Shown: positions 32,544-42,299 of the stretch, piece after piece
Layout of the letters: each line of letters starts with the position of its first letter
How positions within the stretch are numbered: the first letter of the stretch is position 1
Assembly (NCBI GenBank): GCA_017979445.1
Contig: JADQWC010000639.1
Span: forward strand, 1 to 64,000
Source: Akebia trifoliata
Lineage: Eukaryota; Streptophyta; Magnoliopsida; Ranunculales; Lardizabalaceae
Direction: 5' to 3'
Length of the DNA: 64,000 nt
The notes under the pieces: generated by a model
Database searches by the model: none
What the model was told of the DNA's origin: nothing
The model's input: the letters and a program-made list of their open reading frames with translations, nothing else
Made by a program: the position numbers and the translations under genes

Positions 32544-32615
32544 GGCCCTCCCTATGTATATTTTCTTACAAAACTAATACAATTCATCTTGTTTGCTTAG
32601 CAACAAAAAAAAAAA

Positions 32616-32633
32616 AGATAAGTTTTTTGTGCA
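32616..32633. repeat. Target-site duplication of LINE-B, right
   Basis: AGATAAGTTTTTTGTGCA follows the poly-A tail and pairs with 26,851-26,865. Confidence 0.75.
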
Positions 32634-32854
32634 CTGTAAAATTGGAGCTAAATGAAAAATAAAATGTTTTAAAATAATTTATATTTTTAAAATAAATTTC
32701 CTAAAATACATAATAAGCAAATAAAAAATGAATCAATAGGTGTACAAAGCATACATATGAATTAGCTTATATATTGAACAAATTTATTTATTTTTTGGGG
32801 AGGGAGGAGGCACTAGTGCGAAGTTGCTTGCCTATCTTATACTAGACCGACACA

Positions 32855-33167
32855 TCTATATGATAAAACACAATTGAGTTGCTATTGTTTTGTGTTTTTT
32901 GAGATGGGGATAAATGTCCCATCAACTATAGTTTTGTAGTTTAACAAATGTCCCATTGAATTGTACCACACTTTTTTTTTTCTTTCCTCTTCACTCCCTC
33001 TAACTTTATTATATCTTCTTTTTAACCCACTTAACTGTTTTTCATTTTTTATCTCTTATCCTAAATTAGTTTTTTTTAATAAAAATGCCTCCAACTTTAT
33101 TTTTTTCGCTTTTATCCCTTTAACACCTAAAGTGGATGCCCATGCCATAAGCGCGGGCGAACTCTAG
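32855..33167 (+). mobile_element. Short non-autonomous Helitron (313 bp)
   Basis: It starts TCTATATGATAAAAC after an A and ends CTCTAG before a T. The 3' hairpin GCCCATGC-CATAA-GCGCGGGC, with one mismatch, sits 5 nt before the CTCTAG end. The start, the end and the CT-rich body match the Helitron at 8,764-9,062, so they are one family. It lies in intron 4 of the minus-strand gene, between LINE-B and exon 4. Confidence 0.8.
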
Positions 33168-33388
33168 TTATCCATAAATCATCTTGGTTGATGATTTCAA
33201 CTGATTTGATTAACTCTTAAAGGACTTGAATCCCCAGGCATTAATTAACTAGAAATAACCAATCAAGGTGATGTTCTTATAGGTCTACTAAGATGTGGGC
33301 TAAACATTCACATATTTAACATGCCAAATTAAATTCTCAACCTTTACATAAAGAAGAAGAAGAGAAGAAAAATAAAATGTTTAGTTAC

Positions 33389-33459
33389 CTTTGATTACTT
33401 GGAGTCATAATAATGGATCTCTTCTCACAATCCATTTTTCCATCTGCCTTTAAAAAAAC
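33389..33459 (-). CDS. Minus-strand gene, exon 4 (candidate)
   Basis: The acceptor GCTATAG precedes 33,459 and the donor GTAACT follows 33,389. The 71-nt exon starts in phase 0 (continuing exon 3) and ends in phase 2. Its product 'VFLKADGKM...MTPSNQ' resembles exon 2 ('VLIERNGSKSTVSEKNQ') in length class, phase and ending. The flanking intron sequence also resembles that of exon 2 (AATCAAG-type words just upstream), which supports exon duplication. No known domain. Confidence 0.6.
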
Positions 33460-33599
33460 CTATAGCAAAAAAAAAAACAAGAAATGAAATGAAATCAAGT
33501 GCATTGTTCTTTTGTTTATGTATTTTTATGGGCCAAGTCAAGCGTATTATTAATGACCACGATAAAAATGAGAAATGATAGGATGATATGTTCTACAAC

Positions 33600-33759
33600 C
33601 TCGGTTTTGCTTGGATTGGAGGTCATGCAAGGCCCCTTGTCTTTGTTGTGATCCAAACAGTTCATCTCCTTCTCAATCCTTCGTTGTTCGAAGGGACTCG
33701 GTGGATTATCAGCTTTAAGCGCCTCAGAGGAGGATCCTACTCCTAAGTTGTTTATATTC
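33600..33759 (-). CDS. Minus-strand gene, exon 3 (candidate)
   Basis: The acceptor CTTGTAG precedes 33,759 and the donor GTTGTA follows 33,600. The 160-nt exon takes phase 2 from exon 2 and ends in phase 0. It encodes 'NINNLGVGSSSEALKADNPP' followed by a charged stretch 'FEQRRIEKEMNCLDHNKDKG'. It is open throughout in the single phase dictated by its neighbours, which is good evidence that it is real. It is hydrophilic with no recognised domain. Confidence 0.65.
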
Positions 33760-35635
33760 CTACAAGTTCACAACAGAAGGATGTTAGTGTCCTTACATGA
33801 AGAATTGGATGTTGTGTTAGTTAAATATTTGTTCAACCTTGCTTTGGGGGCTTATTCCAGTGCTTTTGGCCCCCAAAAGTGTTCTAGGGTTTAAATTGCC
33901 GTGGTAACAACTCAACTTCCCTCCAAATGTAAAAGCTGAAAATGAGCAAAAGCAAGAAGCAACCCAAACCAGCTTCCTACTTCACTCTCACTAGCAATCT
34001 TGTCAAATGTACAAAAGTTTTACTTCTTTGGGTAGCATTTCGGAAGACTTTTGGCCCCCAAAAGTATTTTAGAGCTTGAAATTGCAATGGTGATGACTTA
34101 GCATCCTACTTCTAGTCAAATGTAGAAAATCAAGATAGGCAATCTAGACTGGCTTCCTGCTTCCCATGTTTGCAAGAATCTGATGGAACTTAAAGATACC
34201 TTTTATTGGATGATTGTACCATGATTTTTTAATTAGTGACTAAAATACCATCAATAATATGTTTTGTTCGGCATTAGTCATTTAATTAATATATCAGGGT
34301 GGGGCTCTTCATAGCCTCAGCTTATCGATCAAAATTTTTTTTTTCAAGATATTAATTAATAAGAAAAAAGATCAAACTTCTAATATAATTATCAAAATAT
34401 CCACACACACACACAAAGTTCTCCCAAAAACTATTGTGTTATTGTCTTGTATCCTGTTGATCTACACAGAGTTGTAAGGGTCCCTCAAACTTCTTTAGAG
34501 GTTTTCTATTTTTAGGAGTTTCTATTTTGGGGAGTTTTAAATGTTTTGGTAACTCTTGATTATATAAATAGAGATCTATAAAACTTATAAGAAGATAGTG
34601 ATTGTTCTTGTTCTGTTCCATGGATGCGTAAATCCTTGTGTTTTGTGTGATGTGTTGTCTTTGCTATTTCGATTTTTTCACAAAAACCACCTCCTAAACA
34701 TTCTTACCATCGTCCTCTTGCCAAACTCAAAAACCGATCATACGGAGAAGTGAGAAGCAATTCAAACCAACTTCTTGCTTTCCTCATTTAAGAGTATATG
34801 TCACAACATAAAGTTAAAGATTTTTTCGATAATAATAATACCCCTTTTCTAGTTAATATCTAGAATATTTCCAAGACATAAAATAATGATCAAAATAGCA
34901 TAAAGGAAATTATGTCCAAAAAGTTTTCTCCGAAACACTTTCATCAAAAGATCCCTTTAGCAACCTTTATTCTATTAGAAGTGGTGGATGCAACCCCAAC
35001 AATAATTTTCATCCATTAAATAATTCTCTCAAAGATTTTCTGGGGAAAAGATACCCATATTTATTTTCCATCTCAACGTCATTGGTCACTAGATTAAGTT
35101 TAAAACAGTAGATCCAATGGCTAAGATGGAAGACCTTCCTAGAGATACCCAAAAACTAGATCTTACTTCTAAACAAACCAACATTAATCCTTGCAAAATC
35201 TGTTTTTCTTTTCATCTCAGCACTTGGTAGTAGGTTATACATTGTAGAGATTAGATAATTCCATTTGGTAGAGTGATTTAGAAATAGGCCTCCACGTTTA
35301 ATAAATATTTTGAAACACCCCTATTTTTCAAACTAATGGTATTCCCCCACCCCAACCTCAATCTCTAAATATGTTTTAGTCAAAACCCCCTGATCTTTCT
35401 TTCCCCAAACATGTCATCTTCAACTGTTAGGGTCCAATATTCTTATCCTGTTTTTCATCCTTAAGATTCAATCTCCTTCAACAACCAAACTCAAAATTAG
35501 TAAGACGGGTTTTTTGGGAAGTAAATGATGAAAGATTTTTTGATAGAAATGTCAAAGGTATTCTGAAAGAGCTTGAAAATTGATTATTTTTGGGAGAAGA
35601 TAATTAAAGGTTTATGGATGAGCTTGAAAATGAGG
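33760..35635 (-). other. Intron 2 of the minus-strand gene, exon 3-proximal part
   Basis: No coding signal is seen. It holds two copies of a module around TTTTGGCCCCCAAAAG (about 33,866 and 34,051), each followed by 'AAATGTA' and 'AGAAGCAACCC'- or 'GGCAATCTAGAC'-type words. The module recurs in intron 4. A short (AC)n occurs near 34,403-34,415. The minus frame at 34,439-34,621 is not supported as a gene. Confidence 0.5.
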
Positions 35636-36750
35636 ACATTTAGGTCATCATATTCTCGTAGGGGAGGGAGGGACGGACGGGGTGGGGGGGGGGGGGGGTA
35701 TATTTTGACAATCTCCTAGACAGCCATTGGGTGGTGGGGAGGGTTGGGGGTTAGGAGACAACTATATTCTGACAATCTCCTTGACTATCATTTGTCCTAT
35801 ATAGGTAGAAGTTTCGGAATGGGCTGATTTTTGTGAGGATGATCTCTAGGGTGAGGAGATTATCCTCACATAATCATCCTCACAAAAATCAGTCCATTTC
35901 GAAACTTCTAACCCATTAAGCTCAATGGTTGTCAATGGAAGTTGTCAAAAAAAAAGGTTGTCTCTTGACCCCAACCCATATATATATACATTTTTAAAGG
36001 GTAAGGAAACAACTATATTTTGACAATCTACTTGGCAACCACTGGGAGGGGGGGGGGGGGGGGGGGGTCGGTTCGGGGTTAGGAGACAACCATATTTTAA
36101 CAATCTCCTTGGCAAACATTTGGGGGGGGGGGGGGAGTTGGGTCCGGGTTAGGAGACAACCATATTTTGACAATCTCCTTGGAAACCATTTATCCTATAT
36201 GGTTAGGAGTTTCGGAATGGGCTGATTTTTGTGAGGATGATCTCTATGGTGAGGAGATTATCCTCACACAAAATCAGCCCATTCTGAAACTTCTAACTCG
36301 TTAAGGATAGTGGTTGTCAATGGAAGTTATCCAAATAAGGTTGTCTCTTGACCCCAACCCATATATATGCTAAATTTTTTTTTTAAAGGGTAAGGAGACA
36401 ACTATATTTTGACAATCTCCTTGGCAACCATTTGTGGTGGGGGTGGTTAGGAGACAACCATATTTTAACAATCTCCTTGGCAAACATTTGGGGGGTGGGG
36501 AGTTGGGTCCGGGTTAGGAGACAACCATATTTTGACAATCTCCTTGGAAACCATTTATCCTATATGGTTAGGAGTTTCGGAATGGGCTGATTTTTGTGAG
36601 GATGATCTCTATGGTGAGGAGATTATCCTCACACAAAATCAGCCCATTCTGAAACTTCTAACTCATTAAGGATAGTGGTTGTCAATGGAAGTTATCCAAA
36701 TAAGGTTGTCTCTTGACCCCAACCCATGTATATACTATTTTTTTTAAAGG
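35636..36750. repeat. G-rich tandem repeat array with ~365-bp units and internal hairpins (intron 2)
   Basis: The core GGAGACAACYATATTTTGACA, then ATCTCCTTGG, recurs at least seven times. Two full units start at about 36,141 and 36,506 (spacing 365 bp), with an older unit near 35,741. Each unit contains an inverted repeat: GGGCTGATTTTTGTGAGGAT facing ATCCTCACACAAAATCAGCC. G-runs interrupt the array: about 17 G ending at 35,698, about 22 G around 36,046-36,067 and about 14 G at 36,122-36,135. It is probably a hairpin-forming miniature element amplified in tandem. Confidence 0.8.
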
Positions 36751-37253
36751 GTTGGGATCCATATGAACAAGGATAAATACAAAATCTGAACCACGTAAAC
36801 ATGATATTCAACAATCGTAATAACACATAACCAAAGTACCACATATAACACTTTTTGCGCCCATTGATCCCAGAACTATTTGGCCCAACTTTTAGAAGAA
36901 CTACGCATCACAAATCATCGTGATCGGTGATTTAAAACCATTGGATTTTAGTAACCCTAAAAAGGCTAGAATCCTTGGTAACAAATCACTCAATTTAATT
37001 GCTTGAATCAAATGGCTAGAAATAACTAGTCAGGATGATTTTTGATATATAGATTTTCTAAGATTTAGGCTAAACATTCACACATTCAATATGCTAAATC
37101 TAATAAATCACAAATCGTGGGCAGGAAAAGAAGCTAGGCTTGCATTCCCTAATTAGAAAGTGTCTGATGATGCTTAACCAACCCTCTCTTTTAAATTTTA
37201 AATGTTTTTATTTTATTTTTATTCTAAAGAAAGAGGAAAAAGATATTAGATAC
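36751..37253 (-). other. Intron 2 of the minus-strand gene, exon 2-proximal part
   Basis: This is non-coding. The stretch 36,990-37,110 (CTAGAAATAACTAGTCAGGA, then GGCTAAACATTCACACATTC) closely matches 33,240-33,330 in intron 4 (CTAGAAATAACCAATCAAGG, then GGCTAAACATTCACATATTT). This is strong support for a duplicated exon-intron unit. Confidence 0.6.
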
Positions 37254-37306
37254 CTTTGATTCTTTTCAGACACAGTAGATTTGCTTCCATTCCTTTCTAT
37301 TAATAC
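37254..37306 (-). CDS. Minus-strand gene, exon 2 (candidate)
   Basis: The acceptor TATCACAG precedes 37,306 and the donor GTATCT follows 37,254. The 53-nt exon runs from phase 0 to phase 2 and is open: 'VLIERNGSKSTVSEKNQ'. It resembles exon 4. Confidence 0.6.
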
Positions 37307-37422
37307 CTGTGATAAAAATGATGAAATAAAATCAAGCAAATAATTATTATATTTGGTATAGGACGGGTTGTATTGCTGATGATTGAGAAAAAATGAGAAA
37401 TAATGTGATATATTAAAAAAAC

Positions 37423-37695
37423 CTCTATTTGTCTAGGAAATTGATGAGATTGATTGCTTGACCAACCACCAAGATGTCGATTTTCTTTCACCAAATCAAA
37501 ATACCTAGGGGAGTTTACTGAAGGTATTGGTTCTCCAATTCTTGTTGATTCTGATAAGCTGTTATTTTCTTCTTTTGATTGTTGATGCAATGTAGCATCT
37601 TGAATAGTACCTTCAACCGTACTAATAGCAGTAGCAACTGCAATAGTAGTAGGTTGAAGAAAACGAGAAGGGGTGCCTTTTTTTCGGGTCCGCAT
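37423..37695 (-). CDS. Minus-strand gene, exon 1 with start codon (candidate)
   Basis: The ATG at 37,695 opens a frame 'MRTRKKGTPSRFLQPTTIAV' of 91 codons to '...HQFPRQIE', where a donor GTTTTT follows in phase 0. The N-terminus is strongly basic, then serine-rich. A basic 'MRxRK' start is, to my recollection, common in plant WRC-domain proteins, which is one reason to suspect this is the front of the WRC gene at 16,083-17,759. Exons 1-5 give about 208 residues with consistent phases. No domain is recognised in exons 1-5. A TATATATA stretch lies at 37,718-37,727 on the upstream side, close to the ATG. Confidence 0.6.
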
Positions 37696-38575
37696 TAGTA
37701 GATAAAAAAGACCTTTGAGATATATATAGCTAAAGAAGATGAAAGAGGCCTTAAAAGATGAGAAATGGTTGAGATTGAAAGAGAGATGGTTTAGAGCAAT
37801 ACAATATATACACTTTTAAAAACTAGAAATGATTGTGAGGAAGATGTGATACCAAAAAATTGGGGGCGGGGGAACAAGATCTTAAGATCTTCAGAGAGGT
37901 AGAAACGACAGGCTTTTAAAGATTTGAAAGATTGAGAAAGAAATATTTCATAAAGTAAGATGAAACACTATTAGAGACTAGAAAAACTTATTTCAGATGA
38001 AGATTAATTAAATAACATAAAGAGATGGAAACTTAAATACTAGACATGGTTGAGAGAGAGATGGTCTAGGAAGGAAGAAGGGACTGGCTCTTAAAGACTA
38101 GAAATACAAGGGGATTGGATGAGTCTTCTCGGTGAAGGTAAAATTTTCCTAATAAAGGTATGCCAGGTAAGGGCATTAAATATTGTGTTAAAAACCGAAG
38201 ATTCGATTCAAATGGGACATCCATGGAGTGGACTCACAAGTCGCTCGAGTTACTAAAATAAATAATTATTCTCATTAGCTATAAATTTTTTTATTTATTT
38301 AATATTTCCAAATTTAGAATTATATTTATTTTCTATTTTCTTGAAAAAGAATGTTAAGTATATAACATTAACGTCAATATTTTAAATCAATTGAAAGAGC
38401 TTACTATTCCTCAACCGATTTGATCAAACTATCAAATCAATTCAAAATTGAATTAAGTCAAACTGAAGGATGTGTTTTAAAATATTTTGTAATATTATGG
38501 TTCTACCATGCCTTAGATAAGTGATGTACATGTGACATGTAAAGGATTATGGAGTTATTTTAGGATGAACAGAGG
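37696..38575. other. Upstream region of the minus-strand gene; no gene seen
   Basis: This would contain the promoter of the minus-strand gene. It has several purine-rich AGAGATGG and TAGAAAT words repeated at 37,770-38,105, suggesting a small internal duplication. No reading frame or transposon terminus was recognised. Confidence 0.4.
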
Positions 38576-39105
38576 TAGGGCTTAAAACGGGTCGAATATG
38601 GTCCGGATATGACTTTGTCCATATCTATATCCGAATTTTTTATTCAGATTCATATCCAGATCCAAATTTGACTCAGATCTTAATAGCTAAAACCATATCC
38701 GTACCATTTTACTTTCACCAAATCCATATCCAGATTCGAACTAATTTATTTGGGTTGGTCAGGTCGAATAATGTCAAACCATTCAATTTTATTTCAAATA
38801 AAATTACTAAAAAGTTGTCAAAATGGTAACTTGAACTCAAGACATCTCCATTTTTATGAGAGGTCTTGACCACTACACCTTACAATTGTTTGTTGATGGA
38901 AAATAACTTGAAAAATATAAAAATACAATTTGCAAAGTAATATATCATTTGACTCTTGCAGATATACGAATGGATCCGTATATGACTCGGATCAAGGGAC
39001 ACCAAACCATATTGTAATTCGTTTATACTTGATGGGACCAAATGCACTAAATTTGGATTCGGTGCACTCAGAAGTCGGATAAAATCCATCCTATTTTAAG
39101 CCCTA
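38576..39105. mobile_element. 530-bp hAT-type non-autonomous element
   Basis: The terminal inverted repeats are TAGGGCTTAAAACGGG at the left and TAGGGCTTAAAATAGG at the right, read inverted. The flanking 8-bp sequences AACAGAGG (38,568-38,575) and AGCAGAGG (39,106-39,113) match at seven of eight positions, the expected hAT target duplication. Internal TCCGGATATG/CATATCCAGA words repeat in both directions. No transposase frame is present. Confidence 0.85.
38828..38882 (-). other. tRNA-like (pol III box) sequence inside the hAT-type element
   Basis: The minus strand reads GTGTAGTGGTCAAGACC, close to a tRNA A box, and about 20-30 nt later TCTTGAGTTCAAGT, close to a B box. Spacing is similar to tRNA-derived sequences, but no complete cloverleaf is evident. 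Confidence 0.3.
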
Positions 39106-39113
39106 AGCAGAGG

Positions 39114-39890
39114 ATTGCTCTTGTTTGATCACTTCATCTCCTTCCACCATCATGTAATTATTTTGATGCCAGGTAGAATTTTGAAAAGAAAGAACAACAA
39201 CAATGTATTGTAATGGTCAAAGTATTGGGGAAACTCTCATCAACCAAATAGACGATATCTATGTTTATCATAAAAATACTTGAATTTTTTTTCTCTTTGA
39301 AAAAGTCAAGATAAATTATAATATGTTGCTTTTAGAAAGATAATATAGTCACTCCAAATTTCCTAAAACAAATCAATGTATCAAATCTAAGATTAATGGA
39401 CCAGATGGGGACAAAACTGGACTAAAAGCCCATTTAAGAATTTTGGTCTGTTTTACTAAATTGGACATGGTCCAATTTACTAAATCGTATTACATAGAGT
39501 TTGTTAGGATTTGTCCTCTCCCCCAAGCCATATGTTACGCCAAACTTGAATTTGTTAGGTTCGTGGAAACTTGGCTCTCTCTTATTCACTCTTTACCAAC
39601 TAATTAAAGTATCTTAAAGGTGGTATCACCACCTTCTAACCCCTTATGATGTCTTCAAACTAACTTATGAGTTGTGCAACATAGTGATGATAAGGCACTA
39701 TCTCATGCTTTCAAGCATTATATTATGCTAAGGGTTGGTTGATGAAAAGTTGCGATTCCCCATACACATAGAGTAGGTCTAACTTTATCTTTAGCTCAAG
39801 TTATAAACCAATAATCAGATATTGGTATTCTACAACATTGTATGAACACAGTCTTGTTAAGGTAAACAAGAATAACAATACTTCATTTTG
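39114..39890. other. No supported gene; AT-rich spacer next to truncated gypsy end
   Basis: No frame or terminal structure is seen. The gypsy polyprotein reading ends around 39,890-39,931, and no integrase or 3' LTR follows to the left. Confidence 0.4.
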
Positions 39891-39930
39891 TGGGGTGATA
39901 AAAACTACATCTAATCTCGTTCCATCTCTT

Positions 39931-40143
39931 CTAGTTACGCCCTAAAAAAAATTCTTCAAGCTGGAAGCAATCAATGGAGAAGACTTCTTCATCAGGCAAG
40001 TCATGAGATAATTCCCAGTCAACTAGAATATGGTGATCAATAAGAGAGTTAACTAATGTTTGGCCTTTTACAACCTTTTGAAGGATATAAATAATCTCGA
40101 ATTCTGATAAGAGAAGGGCCCATTTAGCTAGTCTTTTCGACAA
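39931..40143 (-). pseudogene. Gypsy RNase H remnant, copy 2 element
   Basis: The minus frame has 'KRLAKWALLLSEFEIIYI' and 'VVKGQTLVNSLIDHH', matching the end of RNase H and the tether in Tat-type gypsy polyproteins. It ends 'DLPDEEVF', and the element then appears truncated, with no integrase. Confidence 0.8.
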
Positions 40144-40531
40144 AACTGGCCTTGTTACAATGTACTTGAGTGGATCAGCTCTTGTAGTGAGTCAGATTGT
40201 GTGTGATAACATGCAATGACTAAGTTTTTTTGTGACAAAGATAAGCACTACATACATTTTCTCGATGGGTGAATAGTTCACCTCCGCACTAACAAGAGTT
40301 CAACTTAAGTAGTAAAATGCGCATTCTTTTCTTACGTATTAATATAGAGAATCAATGGTTTCTTGAAAATTGGCGTAGTAAAATCGGTGGCTTGAGAAAA
40401 TACTCTTTGATACTTTTGAGAGTGTTTTCACAAGCTTTATCCATTTCAATTGATGTATCTTTCTTCATCAATTGACTAAAGGGATGACAACGTCCAGTTA
40501 AATTTGAAATAAATCTGCAAATATAAGCAAG

Positions 40532-41164
40532 TCAACCTTGTAGGCTTTTGAGCTCATGAATATTCTTTGATGTTGTCATCTTTTGGATGGCCTTAATCTT
40601 GTTTTGCTCAATTTCAATACTGCAATACCGAATCACGAATCCTAAGAATTTACTTGAGGTGACTATAAAAGTACATTTTAGTGGATTCATCTTGAGCTGG
40701 TACATTCGAAGTTTGTCGAAGGTATCACGTAGATGTTGTAAGCGATCTTCCATTTTCTTGAATTTTACTACTAGGTCATCAATGTAATATTCGACCTTAT
40801 CATGTAGTATGTCATCAAAGATTTTTTTCATAGCTCGTTAGTAAGTGGCACCAGCATTCTTAAGTCCAAAAGGCATAACAATGTAATAATATATGGTGTT
40901 TGGGGTACGGAAGGCCATGAACTCCTCATATTTTGGCACTATTCGAATTTGACTATAGCTAGAAGATCCATCCATGAAAGACAAAGACTCATATCTCATA
41001 GTCGTATCAACCATGATTTTTATGATTGGGGGTGGAAAGTCGTCATTTCGAAAAGTATTATTCAAGTTGCGAAAGTCTACACACACTCGAATATGTCAAT
41101 TTTTCTATCTTATAAAAAGTATGTTGGAAATCCATATTGGATATTTTACTTCTAGGATGAGCTA
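40532..41164 (-). pseudogene. Gypsy reverse transcriptase remnant, copy 2 element
   Basis: Minus-strand frames 41,086-40,838 and 40,831-40,532 form one RT. They carry 'MCVDFRNLNNTFRNDDFPPP', 'SFMDGSSSYSQIRI', 'YYIVMPFGLKNAGATY', a stop, then 'KKIFDDILHDKVEYYIDDLV' and 'YQLKMNPLKCTFIVTSSKFL' and 'NIHELKSLQG'. The catalytic box is YIDD with both aspartates kept. A TAA (40,837-40,835) directly after GATY is most simply a C-to-T change of a Gln codon. The set of motifs places the element in the Tat-type group of plant Ty3/gypsy elements. Confidence 0.9.
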
Positions 41165-41503
41165 GCTTCAATTAACTTGTTGACTTTTATCTCAATCTAT
41201 GTTACGGACTTTGGTCGAAAACAATATTGTGCATGTTTTATTGAGTGAACTCCGTGTTTAATTGTGAGTTGATGAACATCAATTTTCGAGTCAAATCCTG
41301 ATATTTCTTTATAAGTCCAAGCAAAAACATCTTGTATTCTTGTAGCAACGTAAAGTACTCCGCTTATTCATTAGGACTAAGAAGAACGCTAATGAATGTG
41401 GGTCGTGGCTCTTCCATCGTCCCAATGTTTATTTATTTTAAGTCGTCGACAGTGTCCTATCCACCATCTTCGAAGACTGATGCTGCATTTTTGAGTTCTT
41501 CAT

Positions 41504-42299
41504 CTAACGATGAAGAATTTTCTTCAAGAATTCCTCAATGGTAATGTGATTTACAAAAATGACATCTTTGAAATTGTTTATCTTCGAAGTTAAAGCTTGA
41601 TTGTTGCTCGTTTGGTTTGTAAGGATGATGGTGCTTCTCTTCAAAACCAATGCATCTGACATCAAAACCTCTAAAATTGCTTGTTGTTTCATACGTGACA
41701 AAATAATGTTATGCAAGCCACAACTATTTTTGTGTTCAACATGTTTATTTCTTTGCTTATGTCGGTGTCGTGATTCTTTTCGTAGGTTAAACCCGACATT
41801 TTGACCCAATTTAGATAATGTAGATTCACGAGATTTATGAACTTGTGTATTGTGATGGTCATCTAAAGTACCTAATCGATCAAATATTGATATGGTTGAG
41901 ATGCGACCACTAATTTGGTTAAAGACCAATATACGTGGGATTGGTGTTTTCTTTTATCGACTCATTAATGATTTCTACTGTAGTCTGTTGTGAAAAAGTG
42001 GTTTTCATCCCAGAAATTTTGATTGGAACCTTTGGTGTGTAACCTAACCCTGCTCGGGTGAACGAGACTCTTTTTCCCGCTCAAGCAAGTTTGACTTGCA
42101 TTGTGATTAGGCCATGAATTTGATCGGTAGGCGGTAGTTCACCTAATTGTGCAGGTTCACCTTTCCCATAATCAGCAATCTTGAATAACTTTGAAGTTTT
42201 AGAACCAAACCAACTTTTGGATTCTACCTTTGCAAGGCTATTTTTATGGATCTTGATGACTGATGTAACTAGGACAATATTTTCCACGAGTGTCCTCAC
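41504..42299 (-). pseudogene. Gypsy pol spacer remnant, copy 2
   Basis: This matches 7-801, with the same 'SIFDRLGTLDD' motif, the same breaks and scattered substitutions. Here the reading can be followed leftward into the RT at 41,164, which fixes its identity as gypsy pol. Confidence 0.7.

Larger units (their letters stand above)
26866..32615 (+). mobile_element. LINE-B, nearly full-length L1 element in intron 4 of the minus-strand gene
   Basis: A 5.75-kb element is bounded by target duplications. ORF1 is at about 26,890-28,501 and ORF2 at 28,518-32,543, followed by a 3' untranslated region and a poly-A run (about 32,604-32,616). It is antisense to the host gene. Both ORFs carry stops or frameshifts, so the copy is dead, but domain order is complete: ORF1, endonuclease, RT, zf-RVT and RNase H. 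Confidence 0.88.
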
